Assembly: GCA_002379855.1 (NCBI GenBank)
Contig: DFUX01000096.1
Coordinates: 12,748-21,455, forward strand
DNA: 8,708 bases
Source of the DNA: Cloacimonetes bacterium UBA4175
Lineage (GTDB): Bacteria > Cloacimonadota > Cloacimonadia > Cloacimonadales > Cloacimonadaceae
Reading direction: 5' to 3'
Shown: piece by piece, positions 1 through 5,680 of the stretch
Numbering within the stretch: the stretch's first letter is position 1
How the letters are laid out: every line of letters begins with the position of its first letter
The notes under the pieces: model-generated
Seen by the model: the letters and a program-made list of their open reading frames with translations, nothing else
What the model was told of the DNA's origin: nothing
Database searches by the model: none
Translations under genes and position numbers: made by a program

Positions 1-158
1 GACTGCCGGAAGACCCAGGCCGGAAAGGGTGATGCAAATGAGACCCGCCCCCATAATATATAGGTGCTACGAAAAGGTCGTGGGAAGTTGGAAAGGTAAA
101 ATGGTAAAATGGTGAAAAGGTTCCCTGAAACTGAGCAATTCCCTCACCCGCTACCATG
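1..158. other. Non-coding stretch downstream of the operon
   Basis: This stretch follows the stop codon of the tcdA-like gene, the last gene of the minus-strand operon. I see no convincing hairpin plus T-tract, so the operon terminator is either weak or outside the window. A minus-strand reading frame opens at an ATG at 54 and stays open to the window edge for 18 codons (reads MGAGLICITLSGLGLPAV, hydrophobic). It has no ribosome binding site and is too short to call as a gene. The middle part holds a short tandem repeat, listed separately. Confidence 0.5.
95..118. repeat. 8-bp tandem micro-repeat
   Basis: Two exact copies of GGTAAAAT at 95-102 and 103-110 are followed by a degenerate third copy, GGTGAAAA, at 111-118. 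The tract lies in the non-coding region below the operon end. It may be simple slippage; no function is evident. Confidence 0.7.
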
Positions 159-914
159 TCAGCTTTCCGGTATCCCATCCACTGGTTTAATGGCTTCCCT
201 GATCACCCAGGAGGCCGCGATCATGCCCATGATGGCGGGTATGTAGCTTATGGAGCCGATCGTTTGGCGTTGCCTGCCCCGCTGCAGGATGATCTCATCA
301 GGCGCGGAGTCGTCCGGATCGGTTTTTATCGGTTTTTCGGAGGAATACACGCAGGGGAAGTCGATGGGGAACCCCCGCCGGCGCAGAAACTTGCGCACCC
401 TTTTTGCCAGGGGACAGGCATAGCTTTCCGCCAGCGGAGCGAGGTGTATTTGGGCTGGATCCAAACGGTTGCCCGCCCCCATCACGGAAATGAACCTAAA
501 CCCTTGGGTAATCGCGTGTTCGAGCAGTCCGATCTTGGGCCCCAGGCTATCGATGGCGTCGATATAGAAATCCATCCCCTGCAGCAGGCTGCCGCGGTTG
601 CTTGAATCCAGAAATTCCTGACGGGTGTGCACCAAGGCCGAGGGATTGATATCCAGCACCCTTTGCCGCAGAACCTCCGTCTTAGGCAGGCCCAGCGTGC
701 TTTCCAGGGCTATGATCTGCCTGTTCAAATTGGTCTTCCCCACCACATCAAAATCTATGAGCGTAAATTCTCCGATCCCAGCCCGCGCCAGAGCTTCAAC
801 CGCGTATGAGCCGACTCCTCCCAGGCCAATCACGCAGACATGCGCGGAACCCAATCTGGATAGCGCCTGAGCGTCCAGAAGGAGTTCGGTGCGGCTGAAA
901 CGCGGGTCTTTCAA
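159..914 (-). CDS. tcdA: tRNA threonylcarbamoyladenosine dehydratase (TcdA/CsdL-like, ThiF/E1 superfamily)
   Basis: Predicted to be the ATP-dependent enzyme that cyclises t6A37 of ANN-decoding tRNAs to ct6A, a cytoplasmic RNA-modification step. The 251-residue length fits the family. The N-terminal Rossmann site GLGGVGS is at residues 30-36, followed by LIDFD (52-56), the E1-type adenylation signature TNLNRQ (61-66) and a conserved lysine at K78 within GLPKTE. DAIDS is at 119-123, the usual ThiF-family site near the ATP phosphates. The C-terminal segment GSISYIPAIMG (220-230) has no cysteine, whereas E. coli TcdA has a CASGFG segment in this position. The start is TTG at 914, preceded by GGGGA with 6-base spacing, and it overlaps the upstream tatD stop as TTGA (4 bases), which suggests translational coupling. 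It is last in the operon. Other ThiF-like functions (MoeB, ThiF) are less likely because the flanking genes and the short C-terminus do not fit. Confidence 0.85.
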   Translation of the reverse strand: MKDPRFSRTELLLDAQALSRLGSAHVCVIGLGGVGSYAVEALARAGIGEFTLIDFDVVGKTNLNRQIIALESTLGLPKTEVLRQRVLDINPSALVHTRQEFLDSSNRGSLLQGMDFYIDAIDSLGPKIGLLEHAITQGFRFISVMGAGNRLDPAQIHLAPLAESYACPLAKRVRKFLRRRGFPIDFPCVYSSEKPIKTDPDDSAPDEIILQRGRQRQTIGSISYIPAIMGMIAASWVIREAIKPVDGIPES

Positions 915-1642
915 GATAGTTCCCCAGTTAGTTCCCGGTAGCTCCGCAACTGGGTCTCGGCCAACTCCGCCCCGTCCCGGCCTGAGAGCTTGACGCTGCG
1001 CTCGAACACTTCCAGCAGCCTGAGCAAGGGGTTCTTTTCTCCGGGGTGAACGTAATATTGTGTGATGTCAGTCTCGAAGAGGTAACGGCCATGTTCCAGC
1101 ATCGCATTGAACAGGGCGGCTTTATCCGCTCTCAGAATCCTGGAACTGACGGTGAACCAGCTATCCAGCCTGGCCAGCAGGCGAAAGCCCTCAACGCTGC
1201 CAGCGTAGCCGTGCACCAGGTAGCGCAGAGGATATTGACGCAGAACCTCCCAGGCAAGTTGCTGATGCCCCACAATATGCAGCACCACGGGAAGCCCATA
1301 TCTCTCCGCCAGATGGAGCTGGTCTTCCAATATCCGGCGTTGGCTGTCGAGGTCTTTGTTATAGCGGTCAAGTCCGATCTCGCCGAGCGCCCAGATCTGG
1401 CGGGAAGCACACAAAGCCTCGAGATCATCCAGCGCAAGATTGCAGACCGGAAAATTGGGGTGAATGCCCGCGCTGAACAAGATTCTGGGGTCATTCAAGT
1501 TCTGATAGAAGTCAAGCTCCGAACGGCGCAAAGCTGAGGACAAAAAGCGCTTGATCCCCTTGTTCGAGGCTTCCTCCAGCAATCCTGGCAGGGGCATGGT
1601 TTCAGCCAGATTGGCAAGATGGCAGTGGGCGTCGATCAGCAT
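911..1642 (-). CDS. tatD: TatD-family metal-dependent hydrolase
   Basis: A TIM-barrel amidohydrolase-superfamily protein of the TatD group, whose members are metal-dependent DNases or exonucleases; the exact substrate here is unknown. Visible metal ligands: the HxH pair H6/H8 in DAHCHL, H61 in GIHP, E88 in GEIGLD (87-92), H122 in VLHIVG, H144 in VHGYAG and D192 in ETDI. At 243 residues it is a little shorter than typical TatD proteins (about 255-265), and the motif after ETD reads ITQYYVHPG rather than the usual SP-rich stretch, so it is a divergent member. The ATG at 1642 overlaps the end of the upstream gene by 7 bases; AGGG lies about 8 bases before it. Pairing with tcdA next door suggests a small housekeeping unit placed at the end of a glycan operon. 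Confidence 0.85.
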   Translation of the reverse strand: MLIDAHCHLANLAETMPLPGLLEEASNKGIKRFLSSALRRSELDFYQNLNDPRILFSAGIHPNFPVCNLALDDLEALCASRQIWALGEIGLDRYNKDLDSQRRILEDQLHLAERYGLPVVLHIVGHQQLAWEVLRQYPLRYLVHGYAGSVEGFRLLARLDSWFTVSSRILRADKAALFNAMLEHGRYLFETDITQYYVHPGEKNPLLRLLEVFERSVKLSGRDGAELAETQLRSYRELTGELS

Positions 1643-2691
1643 TGGAAGCCCTTTTCCCGCAGATAGTCCAGGATCGCGGCGGCCGCGCGCTTGCCAGCCT
1701 GCCCGTCAAGTGTGTCGAACATCAATCTGTTAGCCTCTGCCCTTTGCTGGCTCAGAAGGGAAGGATCGCTTAAAAACCTCTCGCAAGCTGGCTCGAGTTC
1801 ATCAAATCCGCTTATGCGCAGAGAAATCCGCTCCAGGAGTTCGTCGATCTGGGCAAGTGATCTGGCTGCGGGGGGAGTCCTGAAGGTCACCATTCCCTTG
1901 TCCAGCGCGCAGCATTCCGCCAGGATGGAGCTTTGATCGCCCACGCAGACATCCGCGCAGAGCATGGCTTTCAGGATATCCACCTGTTTTACCACATTGA
2001 CGCCCCGCATCCGGTTTAAGGCCTTGCGGTAGGAGGCTGACACCCAGGGATGCAGGGTGACCAGCACATTCCACCTGGGTATGATCTCCCGCAGGCGGGG
2101 AAGCCAGATGCCGATGGCGCTCATGCCGCTGCCATCCCATGTGCTTGTGAAAAGCAGGGTCGGCTTGGAGGGGTCGATCCCCCAGAGCTTTTTCTGGGCA
2201 AGAAGCTGGGGCTCTGTGATGCTGCCGTCAAAGGCTGGATCGAGCTTGGGAAAGCCCACCGCCTTCCCCACTTTCACCCCAAGCTCGCGGGCAGCCTCCA
2301 AGTCGGCACGGCTGCTGAACAGATAAAGGCCGAACCGGTTGTAGTTCTCCGCTTTGGTCATGCGCTTGAAGTGGTAGGGGCCATGCCTCATTCCGATGCT
2401 GATTATATTGCGGCAGGGAAACCTGTGCAGAGCATGCCGGCTCATGATCAACGCCTGGGGGAAGCTCAGGGCATTGCGGTTGGGCAGGCCCATGCGCGTC
2501 AAAGCCGCCTGGATGGAGCGATCCCCGCTCAGGTAAACAAGCCGCGGCAGGTATCTGGCCACCGGTTCAAAACACAGCAGGTCAATCTCTTCCGGACAAT
2601 AGAAAGCCAGTGGTATCTGCCTGCCGAGTTTCCCGGCAAGCTTCCAAATAGCTCCATACACTGGCGCGTAGAGCAGTTCTGAGCCGACCAT
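1636..2691 (-). CDS. CDP-glycerol glycerophosphotransferase-like GT-B protein
   Basis: Resembles the TagB/TagF-type CDP-glycerol:poly(glycerophosphate) transferases, which use a two-domain GT-B fold to move glycerophosphate or ribitol-phosphate onto a glycan acceptor. Visible motifs in order: a histidine loop around GMRHGPYHFK (100-109), where family members have an HG-containing motif; VGFPKLD (145-151); LLFTSTWDGSG (179-189), matching the family's nucleotide-side TW motif; LHPW (213-216), the family HP motif; and GDQSSILAECCALDKG (251-266), matching the DYSS-type donor-binding helix. There is no signal peptide or clear membrane span, so it probably acts at the cytoplasmic face. At 351 residues it holds little more than the transferase core. 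The ATG at 2691 overlaps the preceding stop as TGATG. The donor may be another CDP-polyol, and a UDP-sugar epimerase-like or other GT-B function cannot be excluded. The fold and family are fairly secure, the substrate is not. Confidence 0.65.
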   Translation of the reverse strand: MVGSELLYAPVYGAIWKLAGKLGRQIPLAFYCPEEIDLLCFEPVARYLPRLVYLSGDRSIQAALTRMGLPNRNALSFPQALIMSRHALHRFPCRNIISIGMRHGPYHFKRMTKAENYNRFGLYLFSSRADLEAARELGVKVGKAVGFPKLDPAFDGSITEPQLLAQKKLWGIDPSKPTLLFTSTWDGSGMSAIGIWLPRLREIIPRWNVLVTLHPWVSASYRKALNRMRGVNVVKQVDILKAMLCADVCVGDQSSILAECCALDKGMVTFRTPPAARSLAQIDELLERISLRISGFDELEPACERFLSDPSLLSQQRAEANRLMFDTLDGQAGKRAAAAILDYLREKGFQC

Positions 2692-3734
2692 CAGTTTACT
2701 TGTCCACGCAGATATTCCGCCAGACCTTCTGCCAGGGTCTGCTCCAGGCTGGAACCGCCCTTGCAGAACTCCCAGGAGCCGGAAACTTGTCTGTAATAGC
2801 CTTGGGAACGAACGATGGCGGCGGTTCCGAAATGGGAGGCTTGGAACTCAAAGAGATAGTTATTCCCGCCCTTGTGTCCGATATCCAGGGAAAGAAACGG
2901 CGTGTCAAAGCGTTGCGCGATGCTCCGGGCATAGTCCAAAAGCCCAGCAGGCGGCGCCGCTTCAAAGTCAAAGCGTTTTGTTCCGCTGGCTCTGAAATCG
3001 CCGCCTTTGGTAAGGCGACGCATCAGATAAAACTTACTTCCTATGGCGATGACCCGATAGTCGCAATCCAGGCCGGAAATGTATTCCTGCAGCAGGAAAG
3101 CCGCTCCGGGGCGCATGTATTGCAGCCAGTCGTCCGCGTCCCGCTTGGGCTCGAAGCCGGGATAGCCCGGGTAAGTTCTGCCGCCACGCAGGTATCTGCG
3201 CCTCAGGTGATCCAGTTTGACGGTTGGGCTTATTGCTGGCACCAAAGCCTTGATCCTGTCCAGCAGCTCTTGGTGGCCGCGGCAGAGAAAAACACCCCTG
3301 GCGTTCGTTCCGGATATGGTCTTGAGCACGATCGGATAGGGCAGGTCAGACGGGATGTCACGCGGATCGCAAAGATACCATGCCCGGGGAGTATCGATGC
3401 CCTTGCTCTTCTGGTAGAGCCAGGCATAGCCTTTGTTTTCGTGGCATAGCAGAAGGGGAAGCGAGGGGATGAGGCGGTTGCGCTCCGCCAAAAAATGAAG
3501 CTGATCCTTGAGCCAGTCCCGGATGTGGGTCAACTGGCTGAAAGTGTACAGGATATTGCAGTCCCTGGGATTGAAACTGCCGGAAGCCAGGTCGTGCCAG
3601 TCCGCGGTATGCACTGTCAGCCCGCAGACCCGCAATTCCTTTATCAGCGTTGGGGTGGAGAGGGAAACCCAGGGCTTGCGGCTCTGGCCATAAAACCCGT
3701 TGTATCCGGTGAGCAGATATAGTTCCAAACTCAA
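2691..3734 (-). CDS. ATP-grasp ligase, RimK-like, in glycan operon
   Basis: An ATP-grasp enzyme; these form an acyl-phosphate from a carboxylate and ATP and pass it to an amine or thiol. Substrate unknown. Visible elements: VLKTISGTNARGV (136-148), with the ATP-binding lysine K138 and a glycine-containing flexible loop; LLQEYISGLDCDYRVIAIG (214-232), the hinge and second-subdomain motif with E217; and the metal-binding end D284 in LSLDIGH and E296/Q298 in LFEFQAS, where RimK-type enzymes carry ExN. A basic insertion at about 175-208 (RRRYLRGG and nearby) lies between the two ATP-grasp subdomains. The N-terminal 90 residues form a separate preATP-grasp-like domain. Start: TTG at 3734 overlaps the previous stop as TTGA, but only 1 base follows the GGGG motif; TTG at 3728 has 7-base spacing and may be the true start, giving 345 residues. 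Its position among glycosyltransferases suggests amide decoration of a surface glycan or its precursor. Confidence 0.7.
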   Translation of the reverse strand: MSLELYLLTGYNGFYGQSRKPWVSLSTPTLIKELRVCGLTVHTADWHDLASGSFNPRDCNILYTFSQLTHIRDWLKDQLHFLAERNRLIPSLPLLLCHENKGYAWLYQKSKGIDTPRAWYLCDPRDIPSDLPYPIVLKTISGTNARGVFLCRGHQELLDRIKALVPAISPTVKLDHLRRRYLRGGRTYPGYPGFEPKRDADDWLQYMRPGAAFLLQEYISGLDCDYRVIAIGSKFYLMRRLTKGGDFRASGTKRFDFEAAPPAGLLDYARSIAQRFDTPFLSLDIGHKGGNNYLFEFQASHFGTAAIVRSQGYYRQVSGSWEFCKGGSSLEQTLAEGLAEYLRGQVN

Positions 3735-4513
3735 TCCCCGCCTGCTTTTCTTTTATGCGTCAGTTCAGCCAGCAACAAATACTTGAGAGCCACCTGAATC
3801 GCTCCCATTACGCAGATAACCAGGCCCCTCCACCCATCCCTGAAAGCTCCCCGGATGATGAAGTATTGCAAAAACTTGCCCACCGGTCTGAGGGTCAGGT
3901 GCCAAAACTTCGTTCTGACTCCGCTATCATACATATCTTCCGCCTGCCATCTCGCGTAGCGCAGCATTTTTTTGAAGTGGGCGGACAGGGAATCTATGGG
4001 ATCGTGGATCAGATAATAACGGTTGGGCATGTATTTCTTATTGTCCAGCCTGATGGAGGCGTGAACCCTTGCCGGACGCCAATAACGCGTTGCCACACCT
4101 GTCATAACCAGGCGTTTCCCTCTGCTACTGAGATAGTCCCTGTGCTTGAGCAGCTTTCCCATAAACAGGGTACGGGTGAGAAATAGATAACCGTCGTAAG
4201 TGTCGTCTCCGCTGTTTACTATCTCTATAATCTTATCCCGCAGCACAGGAGGGCAAATCTCATCCGAATCAATAATAAACACCCATTTAGTAAGAACATG
4301 GGGCATACCCCAAATGCGCTGTTCACGGGCGTTTGTATAATCATGCTGATAGAGGCGTACATTGGAATAACGGGAAATAACTTCAAGGGTGCCATCGGTA
4401 CTGAAGGAATCGATCACCACAACATTCTCGCACCAGCTGAGGCTGTCCAGACAGGCGGCAATGGTGCGGATGTTGTTTTGGGTGAGAACGAAAGCGGTCA
4501 GATCAAGAGACAT
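3731..4513 (-). CDS. Family 2 glycosyltransferase, WaaE/LgtF-like
   Basis: An inverting GT-A glycosyltransferase that most resembles the lipopolysaccharide-core beta-glucosyltransferase group (WaaE/LgtF, KdtX). Visible features: AFVLTQNNIRTI (7-18) at the N-terminus, the nucleotide-binding DSFSTDGT (35-42), the metal-binding DSDE (82-85), and a family-typical C-terminal stretch FLQYFIIRGAFRDGWRGL (214-231), followed by a hydrophobic helix at about 230-250 that probably anchors it to the inner membrane. The 260-residue length is normal. The ATG at 4513 lies inside the end of the upstream glycosyltransferase gene (11-base overlap), without a recognisable ribosome binding site, so translational coupling is likely. 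GC content is lower than in the genes at 1636-3734 (for example 25 of 60 bases at 4261-4320). The sugar donor cannot be read from sequence alone. Confidence 0.85.
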   Translation of the reverse strand: MSLDLTAFVLTQNNIRTIAACLDSLSWCENVVVIDSFSTDGTLEVISRYSNVRLYQHDYTNAREQRIWGMPHVLTKWVFIIDSDEICPPVLRDKIIEIVNSGDDTYDGYLFLTRTLFMGKLLKHRDYLSSRGKRLVMTGVATRYWRPARVHASIRLDNKKYMPNRYYLIHDPIDSLSAHFKKMLRYARWQAEDMYDSGVRTKFWHLTLRPVGKFLQYFIIRGAFRDGWRGLVICVMGAIQVALKYLLLAELTHKRKAGGD

Positions 4514-5597
4514 GGGCAGAGGCCATTACTTTTTCGTAAAACTCGATTAGCTCACAGATATGATTCTCACATGTTGTCTGAGGCCTGATGTCAATAATCC
4601 TTTTTCTAAGGGATGATAAATCCACTTTGCCAAGGGATTCCTTGGTCAGATCCTCTATGGACGGCAAAACCAAGCCTATCTTATTATCGCCTATGAACTT
4701 GCTCATGTCTGTATAATATTCAAAGGTAATAGGGGGAACACCGGCAGCGATATAATCTAACAGCTTGTTCCAGAAGCCATATTTCACTTCTTGCTTCCGT
4801 TTTGCGCTGACGCTACTGCTGTTCAGGAATGCTATGCCATAATGATACTGGCTGATTTCCCTGATCAGGAGTTTTGCCGGTAGCTTTTCATGCATTACAA
4901 CACCTCTGACAGCAGCGTACTTCTTGTACTTCTTGTTGCGCATCGGATAGACATGGATCACAAATCCCCTCTCAGTGAGCATTTTAAAGCAATCCAGCAT
5001 ATAGCGGGACAATCTTTTATGTTGGGTTATATGTCCAACATAAACAAGGTGTATCCCGTTCTGGGTGGAGATTTGGTTCTGTAACTCATCTTCACGGGGC
5101 AGGAAAGATTTTGAGCTATAATTAGGGAAAACCAGGTTCAGAGGATTAATCTTGTATTTAGTGGCAACCAAATCACGGTAGTTTTCAGTGATATATATCG
5201 CGCCATGATTTCTCTCGTTGCAAACCTTCTCATAGTGGCTACGGATGAAGCCGAAGTTTCTCATCTTTTGCGACATGAAGTCGTGCTGATCATATACAAC
5301 AGGCACTTTAATACCTGACTTCAACAGCTTGGCACACAGCTTATCAGGGTAATTGTGATAGTGCAGAACATCAATCGCTTCAGACTCGCAGAACCTCGCT
5401 ATCTGCTCAACAGCTTTTGTACTATTGTCTGCAATTCTTGATATCGACTGATAGAATTCATTTCCAAACCCATAAGCCTCCTGTGGGGTTTTCCCCCGAT
5501 GCAGCAGATGCACGTTCACCCCCATCTGTTGCAAAGCCTCTGCATACTTGATGTTGCGAATGCAGGGCGAACTATCTTGCACAAACAGGACGTTCAT
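4503..5597 (-). CDS. GT4-type (GT-B) glycosyltransferase
   Basis: A 364-residue glycosyltransferase of the GT-B fold, probably family 4 (retaining). The N-terminal acceptor domain starts MNVLFVQDSSP and carries LHYHNYPDKL (78-87) and VYDQHDF (101-107), the last resembling the YDxHE motif of GT4 enzymes. The donor domain starts near LVYVGHITQHKRL (184-196), and its donor-binding helix is NKLLDYIAAGVPPITFE (277-293), where most GT4 enzymes have a KxxEYLAAGxPVV-like motif. No transmembrane segments are seen. I chose ATG at 5597 because AAAGGA lies 9 bases upstream; an in-frame TTG at 5600 (6-base spacing) is possible and a stop lies just above it. It is the first gene of the overlapping set. Its coding sequence is the most AT-rich here (19 of 60 GC at 5101-5160). 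Donor and acceptor sugars are unknown. Confidence 0.8.
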   Translation of the reverse strand: MNVLFVQDSSPCIRNIKYAEALQQMGVNVHLLHRGKTPQEAYGFGNEFYQSISRIADNSTKAVEQIARFCESEAIDVLHYHNYPDKLCAKLLKSGIKVPVVYDQHDFMSQKMRNFGFIRSHYEKVCNERNHGAIYITENYRDLVATKYKINPLNLVFPNYSSKSFLPREDELQNQISTQNGIHLVYVGHITQHKRLSRYMLDCFKMLTERGFVIHVYPMRNKKYKKYAAVRGVVMHEKLPAKLLIREISQYHYGIAFLNSSSVSAKRKQEVKYGFWNKLLDYIAAGVPPITFEYYTDMSKFIGDNKIGLVLPSIEDLTKESLGKVDLSSLRKRIIDIRPQTTCENHICELIEFYEKVMASAHVS

Positions 5598-5680
5598 CAA
5601 CCGAAATCCTTTCTATTTCCAACCGCCAACAATCCTGTCATCATAAGCGCCGCAACCTTTCCTGTCCACATATCTGATCG
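5598..5680 (-). other. Only spacer inside the operon (83 bases)
   Basis: This gap lies between the ABC exporter stop and the GT4 start. No terminator hairpin is visible, so read-through from the exporter is likely; no convincing -35/-10 pair was seen either. It holds a short open frame, ATG at 5671 to TGA at 5597-5599 (24 codons, reading MWTGKVAALMMTGLLAVGNR then KDFG), whose stop overlaps the GT4 ATG as TGATG. The peptide has no ribosome binding site and may be chance. Confidence 0.5.

Noticed and set aside
1..54. Partial minus-strand gene running off the left edge
   Set aside because: Only 18 codons are visible, without a ribosome binding site; the hydrophobic start is suggestive but too little to call.
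121..158. Operon terminator below tcdA
   Set aside because: The similar GGGAA and GGGAACC elements are on the same strand and do not pair; no stem followed by T residues was found.
2050..2682. 210-codon plus-strand open frame
   Set aside because: It is antisense to the glycerophosphotransferase-like gene; the higher GC there keeps antisense frames open by chance.
2700..3449. 249-codon plus-strand open frame
   Set aside because: It lies antisense to the ATP-grasp gene and has no recognisable domain or ribosome binding site.
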